Of a DNA stretch of 29,232 nucleotides, positions 11,866 through 20,319 are shown one piece after another. Made by a program: the position numbers and the translations under genes. How positions within the stretch are numbered: position 1 is the first letter of the stretch; the number at the start of each line of letters is the position of its first letter. The notes below the pieces were generated by a model. The model was not told where the DNA came from. It did not search any database and was given only the letters and a program-made list of their open reading frames with translations. Source of the stretch: Fibrobacter sp. (lineage in GTDB: Bacteria > Fibrobacterota > Fibrobacteria > Fibrobacterales > Fibrobacteraceae); contig JAEDLI010000020.1 in assembly GCA_016295375.1 (NCBI GenBank), forward strand, positions 1-29,232. Reading direction: 5' to 3'.

Positions 11866-14484
11866 CTACGCTTCCCCAATTCGTGTCATCTTCAGGAGAG
11901 GCATGCCCGCTTCGCGGCTTTCGGCGAGGTTTATCTCGAAGTCGATACTCCAGTCGTTGAATTCCTCTTCGTCCTGGAGCATCTGCTGGATATGCATCAC
12001 GTCACCCTCGTAGGTCACTATGGTGTGGGCGAGAGCGCGGCCTTCCACATCTAAGCGGAACTTATGGTGTTCTGCCGTGTAGGCGGCCATGATTTCGGTA
12101 AGCGTATTCTCTGTCCAGGGCTTGCCTTCGCCGTCCACGAGCATCTGGCCCTCTTCTAGGTCGTCGGCCAGGCTGTCGAGAACTGCTGCAAAGTCCTGCT
12201 TCGCGAGGTTGCCCATAATCTGGAAAATGCGCTGACGCACCATACCCAAGAAACGTTTCTTGTCGTAGGTGATGTCGGCGGCGGCCTTGTCGGCGCCGAA
12301 GGCTTTTTCCGCTTCGTCTTCGGCGGCTCCCTCTTCCAGGCGTTTCTGGTAGTCTTCGGGGTGTGCCATCTTTTCCCACTCTTCCAAAAGGCTCGAGTCG
12401 GTGCGGCGAATCATGTCGCCCAGGTAGTCTTCCATCTCTCGGAGTTCGTCGTTCTTGTAGCCGTCGGGAACCGTCTGGCTCAAAACCTTATAGACGTAGT
12501 TCAGGTGGCGCAGCAGAATGGCTTCCATGCGTTGCAGGCCATACTGCTTCACGTAGCCGCTAAAGGTGCTGAAGCTTTCGAACATCTCGCGGACAATGCT
12601 CTTGGGCTCCACGTTTACATCTACCCACGGGTGGACTTCGGCAAAGGCGTTGTAGGTGTCGTAGATAAAGTCCCGCAGGGGCTTGGGGTATTCCACCTTC
12701 TCGATTTCTTCCATGCGCTGGTTGAATTCCATGCCCTGGGCCTTGAGTTCATCAAGTCTTGCGTTCCGGGCCTTGTTCTGCTGAATGCGGAGTATGGCGT
12801 CGGGATTTTCTACGATGGATTCGCAAAGGGTGATTACATCCAGTGCGTATTCGGGACTTTCCCTGTCCAGTTTCGGCAAGGTATCCACCAGGTAAAGGGA
12901 AAGGGGCTGATTCATGGCAAAGTCGTCTTGCAGGTCCAAATTGACCCGCAAGTGGCTGTAGCCCTCGGCCACGGGCTTTACAAACTCTACGATTTTCTTT
13001 TCTACAAGGCTTCGGAACAGTTGGAAAGACCTGTGCTGCAGTTGCTTCTTGCTGGCGGCACTTTCGTGGCAGTCCTTGATCAGGTTTCGCATGGCCTTGC
13101 AACCATCGGTTTCCCGGCTCAAGATGTTCAGGAGCATGCCGTGATCCACATGGAAACTGGAGGTCAGCGGTTCGGGCTGGGCATCGATCAGGCGCTTGTA
13201 GGTGTTTTCGTCGAAGGGGACGTAGCCGTGCTCGGGCGGTTTTCTCTTCTGGAACTTCTTGCCGGTCTGGCGACTTTTTGCCTCCAGTTTCAGGTTCTCG
13301 ATGACATGCTCGGGGGCCTGGGCCACCACGTATCCGATGTTGTCAAAACCCTTTCGACCGGCCCGGCCTGCAATCTGGTGAAAATCACGTGCAGTGAGAA
13401 TCGCCGTCTTGTCGCCGCTGTATTTGCAAAGCTGAGTAAAAAGAACGGTGCGAATGGGAACGTTCACGCCTACGCCCAGAGTATCGGTGCCGCAGATGAC
13501 TTTCAGTAAACCCTGCTGGGCGAGCTTTTCGCAAAGAATGCGATACTTGGGCAAAAGCCCCGCATGATGCAGGCCAATCCCCTGCTTGAGCCAGCGCTTG
13601 ACATCGGGGCCGTAGGGGCTAGAAAACCGCACTTCCTTGATGGCCTCGTTTATCTTGACTTTCTCTTCTTTGGTGCAGAGGTCAAGACTCATGAAATTCT
13701 GGGCGTTGCTTGCGGCAGCGGCCTGGGTGAAATGCACCACGTAGACGGGAGCCTTGCCCTCGTTCACCAGCTTTTGCACTTCGGTGGAAAGTTCCGTGGT
13801 GCTGTAGCTGAAGTCAAGCGGGACAGGTCTTTGCGAGGAACGAACCGTCACGGACTCCCTGCCGGTGTGTTTCGTCATTTCCCGCTCAAAAAATTCCGTC
13901 GCACCGACGGTGGCGCTCATCAGGAGGAACCTGCTTTGCGGTAGCGTCAAGAGCGGAATCTGCCAGGCCACGCCGCGTTCCCTGTCGGAATAGTAATGGA
14001 ATTCGTCCATCACCACATCGGTAATGGTAAGTTTTTCGCCCTCGCTGAGGGCCATGTTGCTTAAAATTTCTGCCGTGCAACAGAGTATAGGGGCGTCGTG
14101 ATTGACGGTGGCATCTCCTGTAGAGAGCCCCACGTTCTCGGGTCCGAATTCCTTGCAGAGGGCCATCCATTTTTCATTGACCAGGGCCTTGATGGGGCAG
14201 GTATAGACGCTTTTGCGCCCGTGAACGATGCTGTCAAAATGGAGCGCCAGGGCCACCATGGATTTTCCGGAACCCGTGGGCGTATTCAGGATAACGTTCT
14301 TGCCGTCTAAAAGTTCGAGGATGGCCTCTTCTTGGGCGGGGTACAGCGTGGTTCCGCGGGACTGCGACCACTCCATAAAAGCTTCCAAAATGTCTTCGGA
14401 AACAACCCTTGAACGGTCCCCGCCGTTTTTTTCGGCGAGTTTTGCAATGAAATCCTTGAGTGTAACCCTATTCTGCTCGGTCAT
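11866..14484 (-). CDS. Ski2-like DEAD/DEAH-box helicase with C-terminal DUF3516-type region
   Basis: An 872-residue SF2 ATPase, probably acting on RNA. Motifs in order: TPTGSGKS (Walker A, 68-75), TCPIKALVNEKW (Ia), DEFHYY (Walker B, D160-E161-F162-H163), LLMSAT (III), GLHHAGLLPKYR, VICGTDTLGVGVNVP (V) and HQIAGRAGRKG (VI). The Walker B variant and GLHHAG block are typical of the Ski2/Mtr4 side of the superfamily. The remaining ~450 residues match the DUF3516-type C-terminal region known from related bacterial helicases, as I recall it. No Shine-Dalgarno precedes the ATG, which lies only 29 bases from the divergent rfbA start. Confidence 0.88.
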   Translation of the reverse strand: MTEQNRVTLKDFIAKLAEKNGGDRSRVVSEDILEAFMEWSQSRGTTLYPAQEEAILELLDGKNVILNTPTGSGKSMVALALHFDSIVHGRKSVYTCPIKALVNEKWMALCKEFGPENVGLSTGDATVNHDAPILCCTAEILSNMALSEGEKLTITDVVMDEFHYYSDRERGVAWQIPLLTLPQSRFLLMSATVGATEFFEREMTKHTGRESVTVRSSQRPVPLDFSYSTTELSTEVQKLVNEGKAPVYVVHFTQAAAASNAQNFMSLDLCTKEEKVKINEAIKEVRFSSPYGPDVKRWLKQGIGLHHAGLLPKYRILCEKLAQQGLLKVICGTDTLGVGVNVPIRTVLFTQLCKYSGDKTAILTARDFHQIAGRAGRKGFDNIGYVVAQAPEHVIENLKLEAKSRQTGKKFQKRKPPEHGYVPFDENTYKRLIDAQPEPLTSSFHVDHGMLLNILSRETDGCKAMRNLIKDCHESAASKKQLQHRSFQLFRSLVEKKIVEFVKPVAEGYSHLRVNLDLQDDFAMNQPLSLYLVDTLPKLDRESPEYALDVITLCESIVENPDAILRIQQNKARNARLDELKAQGMEFNQRMEEIEKVEYPKPLRDFIYDTYNAFAEVHPWVDVNVEPKSIVREMFESFSTFSGYVKQYGLQRMEAILLRHLNYVYKVLSQTVPDGYKNDELREMEDYLGDMIRRTDSSLLEEWEKMAHPEDYQKRLEEGAAEDEAEKAFGADKAAADITYDKKRFLGMVRQRIFQIMGNLAKQDFAAVLDSLADDLEEGQMLVDGEGKPWTENTLTEIMAAYTAEHHKFRLDVEGRALAHTIVTYEGDVMHIQQMLQDEEEFNDWSIDFEINLAESREAGMPLLKMTRIGEA

Positions 14485-14513
14485 GGAGCCAAAAGATAAC
14501 TATTTTAGTCCTT
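14485..14513. promoter_or_regulatory. Very short divergent intergenic region, helicase/rfbA
   Basis: 29 bases separate two divergent start codons. An AT-rich core, ATAACTATTTTAG, offers -10-like hexamers on both strands, and neither gene has a Shine-Dalgarno. Leaderless transcripts from a shared core are possible. Promoters inside the opposite gene are equally possible. Confidence 0.35.
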
Positions 14514-15401
14514 ATGAAAGGAATCGTACTTGCCGGAGGCTCCGGCACAAGACTCTACCCGCTGACCATGGTCACGAGTAAGCAGTTGTTGCCTGTTTAC
14601 GACAAGCCCATGATTTATTACCCGCTTTCCACCTTGATGTTGGCGGGCATTCGGGAAATTCTCATCATTTCTACTCCCACGGACTTGCCGAATTTTGAGT
14701 GCCTCCTTGGCGATGGATCGGCAATGGGACTCAAGCTTTCTTACAAGGTGCAGCCCAGCCCCGATGGTCTCGCTCAAGCGTTCATTCTCGGAGAAGAATT
14801 CATCGGCAATGATTGCTGTGCCATGGTGCTGGGCGACAACATTTTCTACGGGAACGGATTTAGCCCTCTTTTGAGAGCGGCGGTGAAAAATGCCGAACAA
14901 AATGGCCGTGCCAGCGTGTTCGGCTACTATGTGGAAGATCCGGAGCGTTTTGGCGTGGTGGAATTCGACGACGAGGGCAAGGTGATTTCTGTCGAAGAAA
15001 AGCCGAAGGAACCCAAGAGCAACTATGCCATCACGGGTCTCTACTTCTATGATAACCGTGTTTCGGGATTTGCAAAGGCCCAAAAGCCCAGTGCCCGTGG
15101 CGAACTGGAAATTACGGACCTGAACAAGACCTACCTGGACAAGGGCGAACTGGACGTGAAGCTGCTGGGCCGCGGGTTTGCCTGGCTGGACACCGGGACC
15201 ATGGACAGCCTTATTGAAGCGGGCGAGTTCGTGAAAATGGTGGAAAACCGCCAAGGCATCCAGATTAGCGCCGTAGAAGAAATCGCCTATAGGAACGGTT
15301 GGATTACCAAGGAAAAGCTCCTGGAATCAGCCGCCAAGTACGGCAAGTCGCCTTACGGACAACATCTGCGCAAGGTTGCGGAAGGAAAGATTAAATATTA
15401 G
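14514..15401 (+). CDS. rfbA: Glucose-1-phosphate thymidylyltransferase
   Basis: First step of dTDP-sugar synthesis: glucose-1-phosphate plus dTTP gives dTDP-glucose and pyrophosphate. 295 residues, the usual length. Signature GGSGTRLYPLT at residues 8-18, KQLLPVYDKPMIYYPLSTLM, QPSPDGLAQAF, LGDNIFYG (sugar and metal site), VVEFDDEGKVISVEEKPKEP, SNYAITGLYFYD and FAWLDTGTMDSL are all intact. It starts a plus-strand series with rfbB and rfbC. The products feed dTDP-rhamnose or a related dTDP-deoxysugar for surface polysaccharide. Confidence 0.97.
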   Translation: MKGIVLAGGSGTRLYPLTMVTSKQLLPVYDKPMIYYPLSTLMLAGIREILIISTPTDLPNFECLLGDGSAMGLKLSYKVQPSPDGLAQAFILGEEFIGNDCCAMVLGDNIFYGNGFSPLLRAAVKNAEQNGRASVFGYYVEDPERFGVVEFDDEGKVISVEEKPKEPKSNYAITGLYFYDNRVSGFAKAQKPSARGELEITDLNKTYLDKGELDVKLLGRGFAWLDTGTMDSLIEAGEFVKMVENRQGIQISAVEEIAYRNGWITKEKLLESAAKYGKSPYGQHLRKVAEGKIKY

Positions 15402-15464
15402 GTATGAGGCATGAGCTATGAGGTCGTGCTTCGCACTCTGAGTAAAAGTTTGGCGCCTACGGCG
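15402..15464. repeat. Heptamer array (unit STATGAG-like) plus two short hairpins
   Basis: Three 7-bp units (GTATGAG, GCATGAG, CTATGAG) at 15402-15422 abut the rfbA stop. They are followed by GTGC-TTC-GCAC at about 15428-15438 and a GCGCC-TAC-GGCGC hairpin at about 15451-15464. Confidence 0.7.
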
Positions 15465-15484
15465 CGATGGTAAGGAACTTTCAT

Positions 15485-16618
15485 ATGAAGAATATCGTCA
15501 TTACCGGCGGTGCAGGTTTTATCGGGAGCCACGTGGTTCGCCTATTTGTGAACAAGTACCCGGAATACAAAATCATCAACTTGGACAAGTTGACCTACGC
15601 GGGCAACCTCGCAAACCTCAAGGACATCGAGGACAAGCCGAACTACAAGTTCGTGAAGATGGACATTTGCGACTTTGACGCTTTCTACAAGCTCATGCAA
15701 GACGAGCATGTCGACGGCATCATTCATTTGGCTGCAGAAAGCCACGTGGACCGCTCCATCAAGGATCCGTTCACCTTTGCCAAGACAAACGTGATGGGGA
15801 CTCTCGCGCTTCTCCAGGCTGCCAAGCTCTACTGGGAATCCCTGCCGGAAAAGTACGAAGGCAAGCGCTTCTATCATATTTCGACCGACGAAGTTTATGG
15901 CGCCCTCAAGATGAACCATCCGGAAGGCATTACGCCCCCGTTCACCACGACGGCCTCCAGCTCCGAACATCACCTGGCCTACGGCGACGACTTCTTCTAC
16001 GAGACCACAAAGTACACGCCGCATTCTCCGTATTCTGCATCGAAGGCGGGCTCCGACCATTTTGTGCGCGCATTCCACGACACCTACGGCATGCCGACAA
16101 TTGTCACGAACTGCAGTAACAACTACGGTCCGTACCAGTTCCCCGAAAAGCTGATTCCGCTGTTCATCAACAACATCCGCCACAAGAAGCCGCTGCCGGT
16201 TTACGGCAAGGGCGAAAACGTTCGCGACTGGCTCTTCGTAGAAGACCACGCCCGCGCCATCGACGTGATTTTCCATAACGGGAAGATTGCCGAAACCTAC
16301 AACATCGGCGGCTTCAACGAATGGAAGAACATCGACATCATCAAGGTCGTCATCAAGACCGTTGACAGGCTCCTCGGCCGCGCCGAAGGCGAGGACATGA
16401 ACCTGATCACTTATGTAACGGACCGCCTGGGCCACGACGCCCGCTACGCCATCGACTCCACCAAGCTCCAGAAGGAACTGGGCTGGGAACCTTCGCTTCA
16501 ATTTGAAGAAGGCATCGAGAAAACCGTGCGCTGGTACTTGGACAACCAGGAATGGCTGGACAACATCACCAGCGGCGACTACGAGAAGTATTACGAAAGT
16601 ATGTACAAGGGAAAGTAG
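15485..16618 (+). CDS. rfbB: dTDP-glucose 4,6-dehydratase
   Basis: Converts dTDP-glucose to dTDP-4-keto-6-deoxyglucose with bound NAD. 377 residues of the extended SDR family. Nucleotide-binding TGGAGFIGS at 7-15, HLAAESHVDRSI, ISTDEVYGAL with the catalytic Asp-Glu pair, and YSASK with Y183 and K187 are intact, as is the downstream NNYGPYQFPEKLIP block. The start at 15485 is chosen over an in-frame ATG six codons earlier because AAGGA lies about 8 bases before it and the Rossmann fold begins at once (MKNIVITGGAGF). Confidence 0.97.
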   Translation: MKNIVITGGAGFIGSHVVRLFVNKYPEYKIINLDKLTYAGNLANLKDIEDKPNYKFVKMDICDFDAFYKLMQDEHVDGIIHLAAESHVDRSIKDPFTFAKTNVMGTLALLQAAKLYWESLPEKYEGKRFYHISTDEVYGALKMNHPEGITPPFTTTASSSEHHLAYGDDFFYETTKYTPHSPYSASKAGSDHFVRAFHDTYGMPTIVTNCSNNYGPYQFPEKLIPLFINNIRHKKPLPVYGKGENVRDWLFVEDHARAIDVIFHNGKIAETYNIGGFNEWKNIDIIKVVIKTVDRLLGRAEGEDMNLITYVTDRLGHDARYAIDSTKLQKELGWEPSLQFEEGIEKTVRWYLDNQEWLDNITSGDYEKYYESMYKGK

Positions 16619-16693
16619 AACTTAGAATTTAGAACTTAGATTTATTTGTTCGTCTAAGAGCGAAGCGGTCTAAGTTCTGCCAACTACCAACTA
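16618..16693. repeat. Two heptamer arrays between rfbB and rfbC
   Basis: Nearly four units of GAACTTA/GAATTTA at 16618-16644 starting inside the rfbB stop codon, then two exact CCAACTA units at 16680-16693 just before the rfbC ATG. The second array occupies the place of the ribosome binding site. Confidence 0.75.
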
Positions 16694-16696
16694 AAT

Positions 16697-17260
16697 ATGT
16701 CCAAATTCAATTTCATCAAAACCACTATCGAGGGCGTGACGATTATCGAGCCGACTGTCTTTGGTGACCAGCGCGGCTATTTTATGGAAACCTACAACAA
16801 GGGCGAATTCGATGCCGCAGGCCTCGACATGGTCTTTGTGCAGGACAATGAATCCCGCAGCAAGAAGGGTGTGCTCCGCGGGCTGCACTTTCAGAAGAAG
16901 AATCCGCAGGGCAAGCTTGTCCGCGTCATCGAAGGTGAAGTATTCGACGTGGCCGTGGACCTGCGCAAGGGTAGCTCGACGTTTGGCAAGTGGGAAGGCG
17001 TTACCCTTTCTGCCGAGAACAAGAAGCAGTTCTACATTCCCGAAGGCTTTGCTCACGGCTTTGTGGTGCTCAGCGAGACGGCGACATTTGTTTACAAGTG
17101 CACCCGCCTTTACGACCCAAAAGACGAGGGTGGACTCATGTGGAATGACCCCGAAATCGGCATCAAGTGGCCGGTGGGCAACGGTTTCGAACCGCTTCTT
17201 AGTGAAAAGGATACAAAGAACCCGGCCTTGAAGGACTTGGGCTTTGCTTTTGAGTTTTAA
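16697..17260 (+). CDS. rfbC: dTDP-4-dehydrorhamnose 3,5-epimerase
   Basis: Epimerises dTDP-4-keto-6-deoxyglucose at C3 and C5 to give dTDP-4-keto-L-rhamnose. 187 residues, a cupin fold, usual length. Seen: FGDQRGYFMETYNKGEF, VLRGLHFQKK with the catalytic-site His64, GKLVRVIEGEVFDVAVDLRK, the IPEGFAHGFVVLSE block and TRLYDPKDEGGLMWNDPEIG. No Shine-Dalgarno is visible because heptamer repeats fill the space before the ATG. The next enzyme of the pathway, RfbD reductase, is not in this window. Confidence 0.97.
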   Translation: MSKFNFIKTTIEGVTIIEPTVFGDQRGYFMETYNKGEFDAAGLDMVFVQDNESRSKKGVLRGLHFQKKNPQGKLVRVIEGEVFDVAVDLRKGSSTFGKWEGVTLSAENKKQFYIPEGFAHGFVVLSETATFVYKCTRLYDPKDEGGLMWNDPEIGIKWPVGNGFEPLLSEKDTKNPALKDLGFAFEF

Positions 17261-17302
17261 TCCGAAATTTGAGTCAACTCTTTTTTTCTATCATTACATA
17301 CG

Positions 17303-17749
17303 ATGAAAAATATTCTAGTCGTTTGTACAGGCAACATCTGCCGCAGCCCTACGGGGGAGTATCTCCTGAAAAAGGAGCTGGGCGAAGGTTTTAACGTGAT
17401 GAGTGCCGGGCTCGGTGCCCTGGTGGACCATCCGGCCCACGAACTCAGCCAAAAGATTGCCCTTGAGCACGGTGTGGATATGAGTGCCCACCACGCAAGG
17501 CAAATCAACATGGATATCCTCAAGTGGGCGGACTTGGTTTTGGTCATGGAAAACGGCCACAAGCAAGAGATTATCCGTAAATACCCCTGGACCGAGGGTA
17601 AGGTCTTCCGCTATGGTGAAAGCGTTCAAGTGGATATTCCTGACCCCTACCGTAGGCCCGAAAGTGCCTTTGTGCTGGCTTGGAATTTTATTTCAAAGTT
17701 GACCCCCTACTGGGTCAAGAAAATCAAGGAAAGTGAAGGGCAGGCGTAA
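17303..17749 (+). CDS. Low-molecular-weight protein tyrosine phosphatase (Wzb/Etp-like)
   Basis: A 148-residue phosphatase with the P-loop CTGNICRSP at residue 8 (C8 nucleophile, R14, S15) and the general-acid loop DIPDPYRR with D114. In polysaccharide loci such enzymes dephosphorylate the Wzc-type tyrosine kinase that controls polymer length and export. It is followed after 13 bases by a Wza-like gene, which supports that role, but no kinase gene is present in the window. An arsenate-reductase role is less likely because the CX5R loop and DPY acid are of the tyrosine-phosphatase type. Confidence 0.93.
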   Translation: MKNILVVCTGNICRSPTGEYLLKKELGEGFNVMSAGLGALVDHPAHELSQKIALEHGVDMSAHHARQINMDILKWADLVLVMENGHKQEIIRKYPWTEGKVFRYGESVQVDIPDPYRRPESAFVLAWNFISKLTPYWVKKIKESEGQA

Positions 17750-17762
17750 GCCTGGAAAGAAT

Positions 17763-18902
17763 ATGAAGAAAATGAAGTATTTGTTGTTGGTTTCTGTAGC
17801 TCTTATGCTGAACGGTTGCTTCTTTGCACCGCAGATGAGAATGTCCGAACCCAGTGATTCTTCGGAATACAACGGTATTTCCGTGTATTTTCACTCCATA
17901 GACGAAGGGGATTTCGGTACCGACGTCAAGGCCGCCCCTAACGGGGACCCCTCAGCAAACTATGGCGATTTGGCCGACCTGATTGTGGACTCCCTGCCCA
18001 AGTTGGAATACCGCATCGGTCCTCTGGACATGGTCCAGGTGGTGGTGTGGGAACACCCGGAACTCACGTCCCCGATGGGTCAATACCAGCCCGCTGGTCA
18101 AAAGGTGACCACCGATGGTAAACTGTTCTACCCCTATGCTGGCGAACTTCAAGCAGCAGGCCTTACGGCACAGGAGCTCCGTCAGGAAATCACCAAACGC
18201 CTGTCCGACAAGATTCTGAACGACCCTCAGGTGGATGTTCGCGTTTCAGAATACAATAGTCTTAAGGCAGTTGTGTCTGGAGAAGTGAAAAATCCGGGGT
18301 ACGCCTTTTTCTCCGAAGCACCCATGACTATCCCCATGGCCATAGCTGAGGTCGGAGGCTTCAACCAGTACGCCGACCCTGCCGGTATGCAGCTCCGTCG
18401 CGGCGACAAAGTCTACAAAATCAACTATTTGGAAGCGTTTAAGAAAAAACTCCCCCTGGACAAGATGCTGCTGAAACCGGATGACCAGCTTTATGTTCCT
18501 GCTCTGAGCCAGACCCAACGCGAAAACCGCGCCTACGTCATGGGCGAAGTACAGAAGGTGGGCCTCGTTGATTTGGTGAATGGAAAGGTGAACCTTGTGG
18601 AGGCTTTGTCTGCGGCAGGCGGTCTCCAGGCATTGAATGCTTCTTCTCGTTCCATTTACGTCATCCGCAACACCTCAGACAAGCGCATCGATGTTTTCAA
18701 CCTGAACGCCAAGAATGCCATGGCCCTTGCGATGGCGGAACGGTTTGACCTGGACGCCCACGATATCGTGTATGTAGACGCATCCGGTCTTGCCACATGG
18801 AATCGCTTCATCAGCTTGATTCTGCCTTCTGTTCAGACAGTCTACTACGGTCTGTTGGCTACACATAACGCCTACGTTGTCAAGAACGACATTACCAAAT
18901 AG
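17763..18902 (+). CDS. Polysaccharide export outer-membrane lipoprotein, Wza-like
   Basis: A 379-residue lipoprotein that would form the outer-membrane channel for capsule or exopolysaccharide. The signal peptide MKKMKYLLLVSVALMLNGCF has a lipobox LNGC with C19 as the lipidated residue. A polysaccharide-export domain starts at LEYRIGPLDMVQVVVWEHPE, followed by VTTDGKLFYPYAGELQAAGL and two SLBB-like segments (KAVVSGEVKNPGYAFFSE and NRAYVMGEVQKVGLVDLVNG). The length equals that typical of Wza. The start at 17763 is chosen because it gives a clean lipoprotein signal and has GGAAAG upstream. An in-frame start ten codons earlier overlaps the phosphatase gene. Confidence 0.93.
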   Translation: MKKMKYLLLVSVALMLNGCFFAPQMRMSEPSDSSEYNGISVYFHSIDEGDFGTDVKAAPNGDPSANYGDLADLIVDSLPKLEYRIGPLDMVQVVVWEHPELTSPMGQYQPAGQKVTTDGKLFYPYAGELQAAGLTAQELRQEITKRLSDKILNDPQVDVRVSEYNSLKAVVSGEVKNPGYAFFSEAPMTIPMAIAEVGGFNQYADPAGMQLRRGDKVYKINYLEAFKKKLPLDKMLLKPDDQLYVPALSQTQRENRAYVMGEVQKVGLVDLVNGKVNLVEALSAAGGLQALNASSRSIYVIRNTSDKRIDVFNLNAKNAMALAMAERFDLDAHDIVYVDASGLATWNRFISLILPSVQTVYYGLLATHNAYVVKNDITK

Positions 18903-18914
18903 GGTTGACTTGAT

Positions 18915-20294
18915 ATGATTAACTTGATTCTTTGCGGTGGAAGCGGAACTAGGCTTTGGCCTGTAAGCCGCTCGCTGATGCCCAAACAGTTTGCTCCGCT
19001 TTTTGATGGACAATCTCTGTTCCGTAAGACGGTCAAGACCAACTCTGCCGTCTGCAGTTCTCAGTTTATTGTGAGCAATGCAGATCAGTTCTTCTTAGCC
19101 AAGGACCAGCTGGAAGCCGAAGGCAAAAAGGGCTGCATGTTCCTGTTGGAACCGGTTGGCCGCAATACGGCACCTGCTATTGCTCTAGCGTGCCTAACCC
19201 TCGACGCCAATGAAATCGTCCTGGTTTCTCCGTCGGATCACGTCATTCGTAAGAAAGACGAATACAAGAAGGTGCTACTCCGGGCCGAAGAACTGGCTCA
19301 GGCCGGCAACCTAGTGACTTTCGGCATTACGCCTACCAGCCCCGAGACCGGCTACGGCTATATCGAAGCCGATGGCGAAGACGTAAAGCGCTTTGTGGAA
19401 AAACCAGACCTGGCCACTGCCGAAAAATACCTGCTGGCCGGCAACTTCTATTGGAACAGCGGTATCTTCTGCTTCAAGGTCAAGACTTTCCTGGACGAAT
19501 TGAAAAAGTATTCTCCCGACATTTTGAATGCGGCAAAGATTGCGCTGACCCGCGCCAAAAAAGAAGATGGCGAACCTATCCGCATCGCATTGGAAGACAT
19601 GAAGGCCATTCCCAGCAACTCCATCGACTACGCTGTGATGGAAAAGTCCTCCAAGGTGAAGGTGGTTCCCAGCGACATCGGTTGGAGCGATCTGGGCAGT
19701 TTCGACAGCCTTTATGGCGAATATCCTCACGACGAGAACGGCAACAACGTGAACCCCCGTCACATTGCCGTTGGAACAAAGGATTCCCTGGTGATGGGAA
19801 GCCAGCGGACTATTGCCACCATCGACCTGAACGACATGCTTATCGTCGATACTCCCGATGCCTTGCTGGTGGCGCCTCGCGCTAGTAGCCAAAAGGTAAA
19901 GCAGGTCGTAGAAAAGCTGAAAGAAAAAGGCAGCGATTTGGTAAGCGTCCCCCAGACGGTAAACCGCCCTTGGGGAACCTACTCCGTGCTGGAATCTTCT
20001 GAAAGCTACAAGATGAAGCGTATTGTGGTAAAGCCCGGCAAGCGCCTTTCTCTGCAAAAGCATTTACATCGTTCGGAACACTGGGTTGTGGTGAGCGGAA
20101 CCGCCACCTGTACCGTAGGCGACAAAGTGTTCTTGGTGCGCCCGAACGAATCCACCTATATTCCGGCAGGAACAGTGCACCGTCTGCAGAACGAGGGCAA
20201 GCTCCCGCTGGTCATCGTGGAAGTCCAGGTGGGCGAATACACCGGCGAAGACGATATCATCCGTATGGAAGATGACTTCCATCGCTGTAGCTAG
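18915..20294 (+). CDS. manC: Mannose-1-phosphate guanylyltransferase / mannose-6-phosphate isomerase
   Basis: A 459-residue bifunctional type II enzyme that makes GDP-mannose for polysaccharide, with an isomerase domain supplying mannose-6-phosphate. The N-terminal nucleotidyltransferase domain (about 1-285) shows CGGSGTRLWPVSR, PKQFAPLF, EPVGRNTAPAIALA, VSPSDHVI, GYGYIEA, RFVEKPD and NSGIFCFK. The C-terminal cupin isomerase domain (about 330-455) shows NRPWGTYSVLE, KRLSLQKHLHRSEHWVVVSG with metal-binding histidines and YIPAGTVHRLQNEG. It starts 12 bases after the Wza-like stop, so it belongs to the same operon and suggests a mannose- or fucose-containing polymer. Confidence 0.96.
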   Translation: MINLILCGGSGTRLWPVSRSLMPKQFAPLFDGQSLFRKTVKTNSAVCSSQFIVSNADQFFLAKDQLEAEGKKGCMFLLEPVGRNTAPAIALACLTLDANEIVLVSPSDHVIRKKDEYKKVLLRAEELAQAGNLVTFGITPTSPETGYGYIEADGEDVKRFVEKPDLATAEKYLLAGNFYWNSGIFCFKVKTFLDELKKYSPDILNAAKIALTRAKKEDGEPIRIALEDMKAIPSNSIDYAVMEKSSKVKVVPSDIGWSDLGSFDSLYGEYPHDENGNNVNPRHIAVGTKDSLVMGSQRTIATIDLNDMLIVDTPDALLVAPRASSQKVKQVVEKLKEKGSDLVSVPQTVNRPWGTYSVLESSESYKMKRIVVKPGKRLSLQKHLHRSEHWVVVSGTATCTVGDKVFLVRPNESTYIPAGTVHRLQNEGKLPLVIVEVQVGEYTGEDDIIRMEDDFHRCS

Positions 20295-20319
20295 ATTTTC
20301 ACACAAAAAGGGGATAAAG

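Noticed and set aside
12361..13509. Plus-strand 382-residue open frame
   Set aside because: Antisense shadow of the helicase, whose motifs are unambiguous on the other strand.
15542..16501. Minus-strand 319-residue open frame
   Set aside because: Antisense shadow of rfbB.
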